Shown here: in pieces, positions 27,783-42,018 of the stretch
How positions within the stretch are numbered: position 1 is the stretch's first letter
Layout of the letters: the number at the start of each line of letters is the position of its first letter
From: Tragulus kanchil
Lineage: Eukaryota; Chordata; Mammalia; Artiodactyla; Tragulidae
DNA length: 64,000 nucleotides
NCBI GenBank assembly: GCA_022376925.1
Contig: JAIOJX010000006.1
Location: forward strand, 58,241,394 to 58,305,393
Reading direction: 5' to 3'
Program-made: the position numbers and the translations under genes
Notes under the pieces: model-generated
Databases searched by the model: none
Seen by the model: only the letters and a program-made list of their open reading frames with translations
What the model was told of the DNA's origin: nothing

Positions 27783-28261
27783 AAGAAAGCAACTATGTGT
27801 ATCCAGAAAAAGAAGGATGCAAATCCATAAATATTTACTTTTAGAAAATCTGCTCTTGAAATTAGAAGTGTTATAACTCCATCATTTACATAAAATGGCC
27901 TCATTTTAAGATATAAGAATTGATATGTCAGAATTAAGTGATTGTTTTTCAACATCTATTTTCTTGAAAAAGATGAGGATTAATTCTTCTTTGTTCTAAG
28001 ATCTCAGGAAAGTCACAGAACTTAAAAAAAATGTTTTCCTGGTAGTTCAGAGTTGATCATCCAAGAAAAATCCCACATGAAAAATTAGTTTTAATTTACT
28101 ACACAGGAGAACAAGACTTGTGCTTTAGTTAGGACTAGTCGAATAGCGTGGAGCTCATTTCTTTCTTGATCAATTCCTTAAAATAGGATTCTTCATCAGA
28201 GGCTGTAAAGAGGAGGACTACACTGAAGTATGACTTCCCATTAGTGTGTCTTTTTAAGGAA

Positions 28262-28302
28262 GATATATATATGTATATACACATATATGCATATATATAT
28301 TT
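28262..28302. repeat. AT-rich microsatellite
   Basis: Alternating AT, ATGT and ACAT units in intron 9, single copy. Confidence 0.8.
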
Positions 28303-29530
28303 AAGTCCCATGCATTACACAATGAGGTTAGAAGATATGTATGTTTTGTTTTTACACAAAAACTGCTGTTGGTTGGTTTGCATTCTAAAATTATAAACTT
28401 CCAGTTAAGGCTTGGCAAATTAACATTAAGTTACTAGATAGTGGTGCAACACTGATAAAATTAATTGCAACATATGGCAACTTTTCTCTGGCATTTTCAT
28501 GCTTTGACCTCAATGCCAACAATTTTGGAAATAACGTCATTATTAAAAACATAAAGTCAAAATTACATAAGCTAACAACTAAATTACATAAAATCCTTTC
28601 ACTTTTACTTAGATTAAAGGCTTTATAACTAGTTGAAAATATATTCTGCCAGATGAGACAGTAAGTTGAGGATATATAACTTAAAATTAAATACAAACCA
28701 ATTAAATATTTACCGATTGTTGATCTCCTTTGACTAGCATTGACTCTAAAAGCATGTTTGAATTGAGAAGAGAAAAATATGAAATATACTATTTAAAAGA
28801 TAGTTTCATGAGAATCTCCTTGAAAATTCAGCCTTAAGACATAGATTATTTTTCATTTTATGATGTGACCAAATGAAGATAACATTTTTATTAATTTCTA
28901 GGAAAATTCTAATACAGTTTGCTGTGTATTTATCACAGCTCAATGAGAAAAATGATTGGCACAGAAACTTACTTTGTGCAGTAAAAATATATATAAAACA
29001 AAACATTTTTAAAACATACAGTTGTGTAAAACATACTCATTGAAATCTTCACATTCATATCTCTACTGTTATAAACAGAAAAGACAAATCATTATTAAAT
29101 GAATAAAGTATCTGGAAATTATAATTTTGAACACTATTAGCTATTATTACATTGATGCTTTTAAAACATAATAACAACAATGACATGATGTTTACTCCTT
29201 GGTATTTCATGTGAGTAGCTGTTGATCATTTTCATGTTTATTGTTTTGTTCTTTGAAATCTTAGCATTTGATACATTTCCAACTAAAGAGTTTCAATTTT
29301 TAACATCTGAGCATTTTTCCAAGAACAATAATATAACAAAAGATAATACAAACAAATGTACTGAAATAAGTTCAGGACAAACTTATTCAAAGCCTCAACA
29401 GACTTTGTGGATCAGAACACCCATGCCACCATCACTAAGATGCAGCTTTTTTCCTCCCTGTTCACTGAACTGGGTATCAAAATTGCCTGTGGACAAAACG
29501 GAACATCATAAAGCACAGAGCTAAGCTTAC

Positions 29531-29641
29531 CATGATAGTGGTCACAATGACTGTTCTATTCTCAATAGCTGCTGTGTCATTGCCAAGACTGGGCACATCT
29601 TGAATCAAGACTAATTTATCCATATCATTCCAGTACCCAAC
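29531..29641 (-). CDS. GRIA4: GRIA4 exon 9 (linker and start of S1), downstream copy
   Basis: This 111-bp exon encodes 37 residues, [13 protein letters not shown] through [10 protein letters not shown] to VTTIM, leading into ligand-binding segment S1. Two N-glycosylation sequons, NDT and NRT, are visible. The acceptor is TTTGGCAG before GTTGGG and the donor is CATG then GTAAGC. An identical exon with the same splice sites is at 30600-30710, inside a duplicated block of about 1.04 kb. Only one of the two is expected in a normal transcript. Confidence 0.92.
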
Positions 29642-30599
29642 CTGCCAAATAGAGAGAACTCTTGAAAACATATCTTTAGAAGAGTCCTGTCTAGTTCTTA
29701 CTGGAACAATGAGAAGTATTAATAAGTATGCAAATTTATAAAGCACAAAAAATGTGTTTGGAAGTTTTCTTAATTGATGCTGAGCCAGTTTTCCTAATGT
29801 TAATGACCTATCTAGTTATACAGCTGCCAACTTTGCGATATATTAATATAATCATGGAAATGCTAAGGCATTGGGAGTTAATGGGTTTTCAAAAAAGATG
29901 TTATTTTGTGTAAAATTTTTTTCATTTTATGATGTGACCAAATGAAGATAACATTTTTATTAATTTCTAGGAAAATTCTAATACAGTTTACTGTGTATTT
30001 ATCACAGCTCAATGAGAAAAATGATTGGCACAGAAACTTACTTTGTGCAGTAAAAATATATATAAAACAAAACATTTTTAAAACATACAGTTGTGTAAAA
30101 CATACTCATTGAAATCTTCACATTCATATCTCTACTGTTATAAACAGAAAAGACAAATCATTATTAAATGAATAAAGTATCTGGAAATTATAATTTTGAA
30201 CACTATTAGCTATTATTACATTGATGCTTTTAAAACATAATAACAACAATGACATGATGTTTACTCCTTGGTATTTCATGTGAGTAGCTGTTGATCATTT
30301 TCATGTTTATTGTTTTGTTCTTTGAAATCTTAGCATTTGATACATTTCCAACTAAAGAGTTTCAATTTTTAACATCTGAGCATTTTTCCAAGAACAATAA
30401 TATAACAAAAGATAATACAAACAAATGTACTGAAATAAGTTCAGGACAAACTTATTCAAAGCCTCAACAGACTTTGTGGATCAGAACACCCATGCCACCA
30501 TCACTAAGATGCAGCTTTTTTCCTCCCTGTTCACTGAACTGGGTATCAAAATTGCCTGTGGACAAAACGGAACATCATAAAGCACAGAGCTAAGCTTAC

Positions 30600-30710
30600 C
30601 ATGATAGTGGTCACAATGACTGTTCTATTCTCAATAGCTGCTGTGTCATTGCCAAGACTGGGCACATCTTGAATCAAGACTAATTTATCCATATCATTCC
30701 AGTACCCAAC
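30600..30710 (-). CDS. GRIA4: GRIA4 exon 9, second (duplicate) copy
   Basis: This exon is identical to 29531-29641 at an offset of 1069 bp, with intact splice sites and reading frame. The enclosing block differs from its partner mainly by a G/A change (28921 versus 29990) outside the exon. Including both exons would insert 37 residues twice into the linker. The likeliest explanation is an unmerged contig overlap or a second haplotype, not an extra exon. Confidence 0.85.
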
Positions 30711-31473
30711 CTGCCAAATAGAGAGAACTCTTGAAAACATATCTTTAGAAGAGTCCTGTCTAGTTCTTACTGGAACAATGAGAAGTATTAATAAGTATGC
30801 AAATTTATAAAGCACAAAAAATGTGTTTGGAAGTTTTCTTAATTGATGCTGAGCCAGTTTTCCTAATGTTAATGACCTATCTAGTTATACAGCTGCCAAC
30901 TTTGCGATATATTAATATAATCATGGAAATGCTAAGGCATTGGGAGTTAATGGGTTCAAAAAATAATATGGATGCAGAAGGAATATCATTTTTTCTGTTG
31001 CTCTTATAGTAAGATTGATTGGAAATTTGTATAATTAATCTACAGAATTTTTAATCAATAATGTACCAGTTTTATGGTAAAGGGAATAGATTTACATGGG
31101 GCCCATGTTAGAATGCTTTCAAACAAAAAATATTTATACATTTTTAAAGCAATATAGAAATAGTTTTTGGTTTCATATAACCTAGCTTCTAGATAACAAT
31201 CTTACCATTTCTAAAACGCTAAATGTATCAAATGTTAATAATCATTATTTAATATTTTCACTTCTGAAATGTTTTAATTTGTAGTTTTTTATTTTAAAAT
31301 CTTTATATCACTTCTCATTTAGACTTGGAACAAACTCTTTACACAAAATATATTAAGTAAATTGCTAAGCATTATAGAAAACAACAGACTAAAATGGGAT
31401 CCTAAAGGAAATTTAGGGTTCTTTTCATCATGCAGACCACAGTAATGGCTACCACTTATTGACTGCTTGCTCT

Positions 31474-31819
31474 CTGAAAGTGAAAGCGACGCGTTTGTGT
31501 TCGACTCTTTGAGACCCCATGGACTGCCACGCTACTCTGTCCATGGAATTCGAGGCAAGAATACTGAAGTGAGTACCCACTCCCTTCTTCAGAGAATCTT
31601 CCCAACTCAGGGAATGAGTCCAGGTCTCCCACATTGTGGGAGACATTGGTGTTCCGCGTTACGGGAGTATTCTTTACCATCTGAGACACCAGGGAAGCCC
31701 AAGAATACTGGAGTGGGTAGCTTATCCCTTCTTTAGGGGATCTTCCTGACCCAGGAATTTAACTAGGGTCTCCTGGGTTGTAGGCAAATTCTTTACCAGC
31801 TGAGCTACCAGGGAACCCC
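31474..31819 (-). mobile_element. Dimeric Bov-tA SINE, antisense (copy 1)
   Basis: Antisense two-unit SINE. Each unit ends on the plus strand with CACCAGGGAAGCCC or TACCAGGGAACCCC, and the left unit starts TGAAAGTGAAAGCGACGCG. TGCTCTCT flanks it at 31468-31475 and 31820-31827. A second copy is at 32542-32884 and a fragment at 33911-33965, from overlapping block duplications. Confidence 0.88.
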
Positions 31820-32541
31820 TGCTCTCTTAAAGACACTGCCGTCAATGCGGTTTTAAAAATGTATATGCATCTTCAAGTTTATATACACAGTCCACAGAAA
31901 GGTAGGTGCAATTACAAGTACTTTACTATTATGTTATTTTGACCTATCTAGTTATACAGCTGCCAACTTTGCGATATATTAATATAATCATGGAAATGCT
32001 AAGGCATTGGGAGTTAATGGGTTCAAAAAATAATATGGATGCAGAAGGAATATCATTTTTTCTGTTGCTCTTATAGTAAGATTGATTGGAAATTTGTATA
32101 ATTAATCTACAGAATTTTTAATCAATAATGTACCAGTTTTATGGTAAAGGGAATAGATTTACATGGGGCCCATGTTAGAATGCTTTCAAACAAAAAATAT
32201 TTATACATTTTTAAAGCAATATAGAAATAGTTTTTGGTTTCATATAACCTAGCTTCTAGATAACAATCTTACCATTTCTAAAACGCTAAATGTATCAAAT
32301 GTTAATAATCATTATTTAATATTTTCACTTCTGAAATGTTTTAATTTGTAGTTTTTTATTTTAAAATCTTTATATCACTTCTCATTTAGACTTGGAACAA
32401 ACTCTTTACACAAAATATATTAAGTAAATTGCTAAGCATTATAGAAAACAACAGACTAAAATGGGATCCTAAAGGAAATTTAGGGTTCTTTTCATCATGC
32501 AGACCACAGTAATGGCTACCACTTATTGACTGCTTGCTCTC

Positions 32542-32884
32542 TGAAAGTGAAAGCGACGCGTTTGTGTTCGACTCTTTGAGACCCCATGGACTGCCACGCT
32601 ACTCTGTCCATGGAATTCGAGGCAAGAATACTGAAGTGAGTACCCACTCCCTTCTTCAGAGAATCTTCCCAACTCAGGAATGAGTCCAGGTCTCCCACAT
32701 TGTGGGAGACATTGGTGTTCCGCGTTACGGGAGTATTCTTTACCATCTGAGACACCAGGGAAGCCCAAGAATACTGGAGTGGGTAGCTTATCCCTTCTTT
32801 AGGGGATCTTCCTGACCCAGGAATTTAACTAGGGTCTCCTGGGTTGTAGGCAAATTCTTTACCAGCTGAGCTACCAGGGAACCC
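32542..32884 (-). mobile_element. Dimeric Bov-tA SINE, antisense (copy 2)
   Basis: Block-duplicate of 31474-31819 with a missing G in a short run. Its right end is used again as the start of the next block at 33911-33965. Confidence 0.86.
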
Positions 32885-34948
32885 CTGCTCTCTTAAAGAC
32901 ACTGCCGTCAATGCGGTTTTAAAAATGTATATGCATCTTCAAGTTTATATACACAGTCAATATAAAGGTAGGTGCAATTACAAGTCCGTATACTTTACTA
33001 TTATGTTACATATACTTTATTGTTATGCTATATACACCCAAATAGGTGTTCATTTAATGCATGTCCAAATTCTTTCTTGAACTTCTGGATACAGTTGGTA
33101 AAACTCATATTTCCAATAAAACACATGTAATTGCTCACTTATCTGTATTCACTGTTTGTTCTAATATGCTTTGAAAGTTTTGTTTCCTTAAAGTTCTTAA
33201 CTGTTATGTTAGAATTTGTGAACATATTATAATAAACTGAGCATTAGAGAATCAGAAAGAAACACTACATTATTTATAAATATTGCATATGTAATTCAGA
33301 AACAGAATAGTATAGAAAGAAATTCATTAATATGTTTTGCTATACAGCTTAGTTTGATCCAAAGTTATGAGTATAATCAATTTAGCAATTATTTTGAATC
33401 ACCTATATTAGTTTATTTGTAGTTAATGTTTATTTAATGTCAGTAAAAAATTTAACTAAAACAAAAATAGTATATCTTTGAGATCTAGCCTCTCCTCAAT
33501 CCCTACACATACTTAAAAAATAATTTAAAAAGCATATCAGTTGCTTCCTGGTAATTCTCCTTTCCACATGACAGCTACACAACATCAAAAAAGGATTCAT
33601 TTTTTAGTACTCCATTAACATGCAACCACGTTCCAGATCTCAATAGACCATTCTCCTGGAAAGCAATTTTTATTTGTTAATGAGTTTCCACAACAGAAAA
33701 ACTATAGATCTGAGATACATTCTTCAGAGATTTCAGATACTGACAAGATCTTGACATTTTGCATTTAAGAACAACCGGTGGATTCATGCATATCTCCCAG
33801 CACCCAAAGATAAGTGATTTGGTAGTACTGGAAAGTTAAAATAATAACCAAAATTTATCCAACTATATTTTAAATCTGGTGAAAGGCATTCTATTTGAAT
33901 AACTGGCATAGAGGGTCTCCTGGGTTGTAGGCAAATTCTTTACCAGCTGAGCTACCAGGGAACCCCTGCTCTCTTAAAGACACTGCCGTCAATGCGGTTT
34001 TAAAAATGTATATGCATCTTCAAGTTTATATACACAGTCAATATAAAGGTAGGTGCAATTACAAGTCCGTATACTTTACTATTATGTTACATATACTTTA
34101 TTGTTATGCTATATACACCCAAATAGGTGTTCATTTAATGCATGTCCAAATTCTTTCTTGAACTTCTGGATACAGTTGGTAAAACTCATATTTCCAATAA
34201 AACACATGTAATTGCTCACTTATCTGTATTCACTGTTTGTTCTAATATGCTTTGAAAGTTTTGTTTCCTTAAAGTTCTTAACTGTTATGTTAGAATTTGT
34301 GAACATATTATAATAAACTGAGCATTAGAGAATCAGAAAGAAACACTACATTATTTATAAATATTGCATATGTAATTCAGAAACAGAATAGTATAGAAAG
34401 AAATTCATTAATATGTTTTGCTATACAGCTTAGTTTGATCCAAAGTTATGAGTATAATCAATTTAGCAATTATTTTGAATCACCTATATTAGTTTATTTG
34501 TAGTTAATGTTTATTTAATGTCAGTAAAAAATTTAACTAAAACAAAAATAGTATATCTTTGAGATCTAGCCTCTCCTCAATCCCTACACATACTTAAAAA
34601 ATAATTTAAAAGCATATCAGTTGCTTCCTGGTAATTCTCCTTTCCACATGACAGCTACACAACATCAAAAAAGGATTCATTTTTTAGTACTCCATTAACA
34701 TGCAACCACGTTCCAGATCTCAATAGACCATTCTCCTGGAAAGCAATTTTTATTTGTTAATGAGTTTCCACAACAGAAAAACTATAGATCTGAGATACAT
34801 TCTTCAGAGATTTCAGATACTGACAAGATCTTGACATTTTGCATTTAAGAACAACCGGTGGATTCATGCATATCTCCCAGCACCCAAAGATAAGTGATTT
34901 GGTAGTACTGGAAAGTTAAAATAATAACCAAAATTTATCCAACTATAT
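32831..34948. repeat. Block pair 12: 32831-33868 and 33912-34948
   Basis: About 1.04 kb, beginning inside a SINE. An A-run difference is at about 33527. The end of the first copy (33869-33911) is a compressed version of sequence at 34949-35000. Confidence 0.9.
33911..33965 (-). mobile_element. Fragment of the Bov-tA SINE at a block start
   Basis: The last 55 or so bases of the SINE, beginning abruptly at GGGTCTCCTGGGTTGTAGGC. The abrupt start marks the join of two sequence blocks. Confidence 0.82.
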
Positions 34949-35119
34949 CTATTTGTCTGATACCTGTTCTAAATTCTGGTGAAAAAGGCATTCTTGATTT
35001 GTGATATGGAACCATGGTTTGTGCATAGATAAAGCATGGGATTATTGGGAAACAGCACTGCATAGAGTGAGCAATGATTTAAGGATCATTTCCTGAAGAA
35101 AGAGATATTAAAGTTTGAA

Positions 35120-37280
35120 TCTAGAACCTCATGTGAAATAGAGATTTTTCTCTTTAAGAACTGTTTGCATGCCTGATCTCATTTAATTAGACAGGAAACT
35201 AGTTTTTTTTTCCCCCTAGAGACAGAAATTGGGTGAAAAATACTGTTGCAATGTTAAGGTAAAACTACGGAAGCATTTAAATTGTTAAACTGTCAGGAAA
35301 TTTCAGAGAAATATTTGTCTTCTTTGGATTCCTAAAGGTAAATTGTACATAAATATAACCATTGTATAATGTATGGGTAAGTATGTGTTGTGTTTACAGT
35401 AGACACTGCCTGCTATGTAGTGTTTGGGTAGAGACTGAGGGCCTGTGAGAAACCTCTGTTCTCCTCAAAGCTATTTCCTGGGAGGGATGATTTGACCACA
35501 CTTGTCCTGAAAAATATGGCTTAATTCTCATACCAAACCTGAGGAGAAAAGTTATGGGCTCAGTGATTGATAATATTTTGTAGCAGTTAAGAGAGTAGCT
35601 CTGAAGCTAGATGAGTCTTGTTCTCCACCCCAGCTCCAGCTGTTTCTAGATGGACATCCTTTTGCAGGTTACTTAGTTTCTCTGAGTGTTACCTTTCTCT
35701 TTTATAAAATAAGAAAAATATATCTAATTTTCAGGTTTTTCTAAGGATTAAATATTAAAATGTACATATATTCTGCTTTACTGTGTCTGACGTATAACCT
35801 GCTTTCAATAAATATAATATTTATTATTAAGAAATACTAAAACCATGGAAACCTTGATTTGGAGCATTTTTATGAGATCGCTGGAATTCCATGAAGATTC
35901 CACCATACTTATGAACTGAGACTTCAGAAAGAGCTTTGTGGCTTCTGCTTAATAAGACTCTCACTAAGTTTTCCTGCTACAGAACCCAGACAAACTGATG
36001 GGTCAACTCTCTGTGATCTATTTTCAAAGATATCTCCCTTATGAGCAAGTGTCAATTTATAAGAACATTTGCTTGCTTTTCAGACAGTCTGTCAAGTGTT
36101 ACCAGCATAGTGTTTCTCATAGTAGTTGATTTCTAAGTTTAATATTCCTTGCAGAATGCCCAAGAAAAACAAGGCTAGGTGAGTCTGCACCATTTCACAG
36201 TTCTTGTCTAGAACCTCATGTGAAATAGAGATTTTCTCTTTAAGAACTGTTTGCATGCCTGATCTCATTTAATTAGACAGGAAACTAGTTTTTCCCCTAG
36301 AGACAGAAATTGGGTGAAAAATACTGTTGCAATGTTAAGGTAAAACTACGGAAGCATTTAAATTGTTAAACTGTCAGGAAATTTCAGAGAAATATTTGTC
36401 TTCTTTGGATTCCTAAAGGTAAATTGTACATAAATATAACCATTGTATAATGTATGGGTAAGTATGTGTTGTGTTTACAGTAGACACCGCCTGCTATGTA
36501 GTGTTTGGGTAGAGACTGAGGGCCTGTGAGAAACCTCTGTTCTCCTCAAAGCTATTTCCTGGGAGGGATGATTTGACCACACTTGTCCTGAAAAATATGG
36601 CTTAATTCTCATACCAAACCTGAGGAGAAAAGTTATGGGCTCAGTGATTGATAATATTTTGTAGCAGTTAAGAGAGTAGCTCTGAAGCTAGATGAGTCTT
36701 GTTCTCCACCCCAGCTCCAGCTGTTTCTAGATGGACATCCTTTTGCAGGTTACTTAGTTTCTCTGAGTGTTACCTTTCTCTTTTATAAAATAAGAAAAAT
36801 ATATCTAATTTTCAGGTTTTTCTAAGGATTAAATATTAAAATGTACATATATTCTGCTTTACTGTGTCTGACGTATAACCTGCTTTCAATAAATATAATA
36901 TTTATTATTAAGAAATACTAAAACCATGGAAACCTTGATTTGGAGCATTTTTATGAGATCGCTGGAATTCCATGAAGATTCCACCATACTTATGAACTGA
37001 GACTTCAGAAAGAGCTTTGTGGCTTCTGCTTAATAAGACTCTCACTAAGTTTTCCTGCTACAGAACCCAGACAAACTGATGGGTCAACTCTCTGTGATCT
37101 ATTTTCAAAGATATCTCCCTTATGAGCAAGTGTCAATTTATAAGAACATTTGCTTGCTTTTCAGACAGTCTGTCAAGTGTTACCAGCATAGTGTTTCTCA
37201 TAGTAGTTGATTTCTAAGTTTAATATTCCTTGCAGAATGCCCAAGAAAAACAAGGCTAGGTGAGTCTGCACCATTTCACA
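35120..37280. repeat. Block pair 13: 35120-36199 and 36207-37280
   Basis: About 1.08 kb with 7 bp of filler. T-run and C-run lengths differ (35201-35216) and a T/C change lies at 35407 versus 36488. Confidence 0.93.
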
Positions 37281-39338
37281 TTTTGTATTTCTTTTAATAG
37301 TCTTAGACAAATGTCAGTTGAGTGCGACAAAGTACTGTTCTTCACTTTCCCAACTTTTTCTTTAACTTTCCTTTCTAAAAACCTTAATTTTTGTTACCAT
37401 CATGGTTCATTAGGCCACTAAAAGATTCACTGCTGTCAATAACTCACTTGATATCACCACTAGTTACTTCCAGCTTCCTTTTTCCATTATTCTTTCTTTT
37501 ATAAGGAGATCATTTTACTTTTTGTATTTATTGTTTTGTGAAATATGGAATTGTCTTTTGTATTTTACAAAAGTTCTACTTAAATGGCTAATTTTGCATG
37601 GTTTAGTTTGTGACAGACTGATCACCACTTATCCAATATTTTTAGGGCCTTCTGGAGTATTCTGTCTTCTCCATAGCTAGCAGAGGGACTTGGCTTAAAA
37701 CTGACTTCTTTCTTTCTTGTTTCCAACTGTGTGCTGACAGAGTGAGTAGAATTGGTTTTTACATGGATCCTTCTACATTTTTTCTTCGGAGCACATCTCT
37801 GTCCTTTCTTTCAGGAAGTGCCCATAGAAAAGCTCATCATACTGCTTAACTTTCAGGCTGTTGTTCCATGTCCTGCCCTACCTGATCTGGATCAGATAGG
37901 CTGTTGCCTGTCCTGTATTAGCTGGCAGCCTGCATTCAAGATGATACCACTAAAGGGATGAAAATCTAGAGATGGTTTTCATGGTAGCTTCAAATCTCTC
38001 CTGACACATATATAGAAGCAATGCTATGACAGACTGAAACAAAATGCAACTCAGAAAACCTTTGCCATCTTCATGTATGACTTTATCCTGCCTCTGGCCT
38101 GTCCTTGGTTTTTGCCTCTACCATTTCTACGTATTCAAAGTCTAACTTCAAACACTCATTTTGAATCACAGCTCCTCCATGAAGACTTCTTTGATTTGTT
38201 TTCCTCCATCTGGAAGTTATCTCTTCCACTTTCCACATGCTTTCTATTTAACTGCTATATTCTATCCACATAGCTTTCTAAGTTTAATATTCCTTGCAGA
38301 ATGCCCAAGAAAAACAAGGCTAGGTGAGTCTGCACCATTTCACATTTTGTATTTCTTTTAATAGTCTTAGACAAATGTCAGTTGAGTGCGACAAAGTACT
38401 GTTCTTCACTTTCCCAACTTTTTCTTTAACTTTCCTTTCTAAAAACCTTAATTTTTGTTACCATCATGGTTCATTAGGCCACTAAAAGATTCACTGCTGT
38501 CAATAACTCACTTGATATCACCACTAGTTACTTCCAGCTTCCTTTTTCCATTATTCTTTCTTTTATAAGGAGATCATTTTACTTTTTGTATTTATTGTTT
38601 TGTGAAATATGGAATTGTCTTTTGTATTTTACAAAAGTTCTACTTAAATGGCTAATTTTGCATGGTTTAGTTTGTGACAGACTGATCACCACTTATCCAA
38701 TATTTTTAGGGCCTTCTGGAGTATTCTGTCTTCTCCATAGCTAGCAGAGGGACTTGGCTTAAAACTGACTTCTTTCTTTCTTGTTTCCAACTGTGTGCTG
38801 ACAGAGTGAGTAGAATTGGTTTTTACATGGATCCTTCTACATTTTTTCTTCGGAGCACATCTCTGTCCTTTCTTTCAGGAAGTGCCCATAGAAAAGCTCA
38901 TCATACTGCTTAACTTTCAGGCTGTTGTTCCATGTCCTGCCCTACCTGATCTGGATCAGATAGGCTGTTGCCTGTCCTGTATTAGCTGGCAGCCTGCATT
39001 CAAGATGATACCACTAAAGGGATGAAAATCTAGAGATGGTTTTCATGGTAGCTTCAAATCTCTCCTGACACATATATAGAAGCAATGCTATGACAGACTG
39101 AAACAAAATGCAACTCAGAAAACCTTTGCCATCTTCATGTATGACTTTATCCTGCCTCTGGCCTGTCCTTGGTTTTTGCCTCTACCATTTCTACGTATTC
39201 AAAGTCTAACTTCAAACACTCATTTTGAATCACAGCTCCTCCATGAAGACTTCTTTGATTTGTTTTCCTCCATCTGGAAGTTATCTCTTCCACTTTAGAC
39301 TTTCCACATGCTTTCTATTTAACTGCTATATTCTATCC
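37211..39338. repeat. Block pair 14: 37211-38268 and 38275-39338
   Basis: About 1.06 kb, overlapping the end of pair 13. The second copy has six extra bases near 39297, close to the end of the block. Confidence 0.92.
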
Positions 39339-39407
39339 TACTAGAAAGTAAACTCCTTTAGCACAGAGTTCACTCAGCTCAGATAATGAATAGAAAACTT
39401 CTGAAGT

Positions 39408-39717
39408 TATTTCACTTCAGTTGCTCAATTGTGTCTGACACTTTGGGATCCCATGAACTGCCACATGCCAGACTTCCCTGTCTTCCACTATTTTCTGAAA
39501 CTTGTTTAAACTCATGTCCATTGAGTTGGTGATGCCATTCAGCCATCTTATCTTCCTTCATCTTCTTTTTCTGCCTTCTGCTTTTCCCAATATCAGGGTC
39601 TTATCCAATGAGTTGTCTCTTTACATCAGGTAGCCAAAGTATTCAAGCTTCAGGTTCAGTATCAGTCATTCTAATGAATATTCAGGGTTGATTTCCTTTA
39701 GGATTGACTGGTTTGAT
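39408..39717 (-). mobile_element. BovB 3' fragment, antisense
   Basis: Diverged antisense BovB/ART2-type 3' sequence, starting at about TCACTTCAGTTGCTCAATTG and passing through AATATCAGGGTCTTATCC. It is single copy, lying just right of the last duplicated block of intron 8. Confidence 0.8.
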
Positions 39718-40842
39718 TGTGAGGATTAAATTACACCAAGTCCAGTGCTTAGCATTTCATAAATTGTACTTATTGTTATTATATTAACACAGAAAAATAC
39801 ACTTTGGAAAAATTTTTTAAACATCCAGGTGTTGAAACAAATAAAGTTTTTAGATAAGGTAAGTTGAACACATCTTTCCTCAAGCATCTTACCTAATGCT
39901 AGAGAAAAAAATGTTCAAAAGTTTTATGTTAGGTATAAAATGCATATAGTCAATTTCTGCATGGAATTGTATTACTCCAATATAAAGTACTTTTTAGATG
40001 TTGAAAAGACTGCTGATACTTATATTGCTTAGTCACATCATGAGACTAGCAGAGTTATCTTCTGAAATCCAAAAGTCTGTCACCAGCAGCTTCCTGAACA
40101 ACCTCCCTGGTCTCTCAACTGAAATTCTTAAGTGTGTCTTGATCCTCAATATAACAATAATCATTATCTTCCAACTGCTCTTTTCTTTGCTCATTTGATT
40201 GCTTATTTATTTCAGAATGTTTAGCCTTCCCTAAATATGCCTATCCATGAGAAGTAGTTTTATTCTTCTCTAAAGGTTTCAGATGGCTATATGGAAATAA
40301 GTAAGTCACTTACCTACATTTTGTGTTTTCCTGAAGAGTACATTATGAGTTTTGTGGGATTCTTTTTGCTAAGCCTTTTAAACTATTGTTTCTATTTTGA
40401 ATAAGGGATATAAACAGTGGGTAAATTAGTTCATTTCAGTTTTGGTACATGAATAAATCTCAATTGTATGACAGAAGAATTTATTTCAACACAAATTATC
40501 AAGAAAGTATCACTAGTAAGTATAGATTACCCTTAATCAACATGGGTTTGAATTGCTCTGGTCCAGTTTTACATGGATTCTTTTCATAGTAAATACCACA
40601 GCATTATTTTAAAATTGCATATATGGAGGTACCACATATATGGAGGGCCCACTGTAATTTTGATCTAGTTTTTTTATTATTATTATTATTTGACTTAGAT
40701 TTTTGACTGTGTGGATGGTCAGATTCCCTAACTCCCACTTTTTTCAAGGGTCATCCATACACTTTTTTAAAAAAATGTATACTTTTCACTTTTCACATAT
40801 AAGCCTTTAAAAATGTCAAATGCAAACTAAGAAAACCATTCA

Positions 40843-40959
<117 letters not shown>

Positions 40960-42018
40960 CTATGAATGAAAAAGAAAATCCACCATTTTACTTACAGAAA
41001 TATTTGCCATTTTCCTTACAGAAAAATTTACTTTATCTGCTAGACTCATGACTACACATGATTGTGGAATTATAATCTATAAACAAGTCACTAGAAAAGC
41101 CATGCGGTATTGGAGCTACTGGGACAGAATCTGAAAGAGGAATATCAAAGTAATATATAAGCAATTCTCTGATGTACTTGGAAGATAAATGTGTTTTATT
41201 TTTTATTATGAAGTTTCCATTGTAACTAACAGAATACTTTCTCAATTTTGAAACATTGCTCATAGGAAGAGAAATATGGTTTGCTTTATAGTTACTTTTC
41301 AGTTTTATCTACATAGTCACAGAATGGGTTAAAGAGCTCTGATGCCCACACTAGATCATATTTCTCCTTGTTAATGTTAAAATTAAAATATTCAGAAAAA
41401 TAACGTATTTTTGAAAATATTCAAGTACACTTTATTCCAAGTCTCTTTAAATCATTTATACTTAGCTTATGCTCTGAATCCAATGCAGTTTAGAACATTT
41501 AAATGTAATACTAAAAATACACACATATTCAGTAATCATTTAAAGAAGTGTTAGCATAAATACAAAAGACCAAAATAAATACTTAATCCAAGATTACAAA
41601 TCAATTAAAGATCTACTGAGGTAGCTGGTAGATTAGTAGACTAATAATATATGCCAAATATTTCAGGTTCTTCCTCATTCCTGGGTCCAAGGGTTGTACT
41701 TCTTGGACCCTTTTTGGTTAGATAGGTTTATGTAACACTTTTTGAGAAAAAAGTTGTAAACAGATGCGGTGAATGCTAAATCCTTTACTTGCAAATTATA
41801 AGCCTCCCTACAACTCTGTCCCTTTTGTAGTATTCAAGATGGTAATTGCTATGTCAGCTTGGATCCCTGAATGATTATAATAAGCAGAGTGCCCCTACTA
41901 ATCTGGTGTGTGTCTGTGAGTGTGAAATACTCTTTCTTTGTTTTAAACCACTGAGACATGGGGTTGTTTCTTACTGTGGCCTAGCTTAGGTTCTTATAAA
42001 CACCAATATTCTATCTAG

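Larger units (their letters stand above)
15351..29530 (-). other. GRIA4: GRIA4 intron 9 (apparent length inflated by duplications)
   Basis: Long AT-rich intron with no convincing exon. It contains duplicated blocks listed separately, two CA/GT microsatellites (each seen twice), a nested palindrome cluster (20982-21061 and its copy), a short BovB-type fragment at about 20442-20484, and an AT repeat at 28262-28302. The short open frames between 18700 and 29530 have no recognisable domains and lie on both strands in AT-rich sequence. Confidence 0.75.
28848..30956. repeat. Block pair 10: 28848-29887 and 29917-30956
   Basis: A 1040-bp unit at an offset of 1069 with 29 bp of filler, containing GRIA4 exon 9. 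A G/A change lies at 28921 versus 29990. Confidence 0.93.
30874..32995. repeat. Block pair 11: 30874-31936 and 31941-32995
   Basis: About 1.06 kb, containing the dimeric Bov-tA SINE and overlapping the end of pair 10. The last 45 or so bases of the first copy differ from the second by small rearrangements. Confidence 0.9.

Noticed and set aside
28391..28696. 101-codon minus-strand open frame in intron 9
   Set aside because: It has AT-rich composition, no domain that I recognise and no fitting splice context for GRIA4.
29222..29524. 100-codon plus-strand open frame, repeated at 30291-30593
   Set aside because: It lies just beyond the donor of GRIA4 exon 9 on the opposite strand, has no recognisable domain, and appears twice only through block pair 10.
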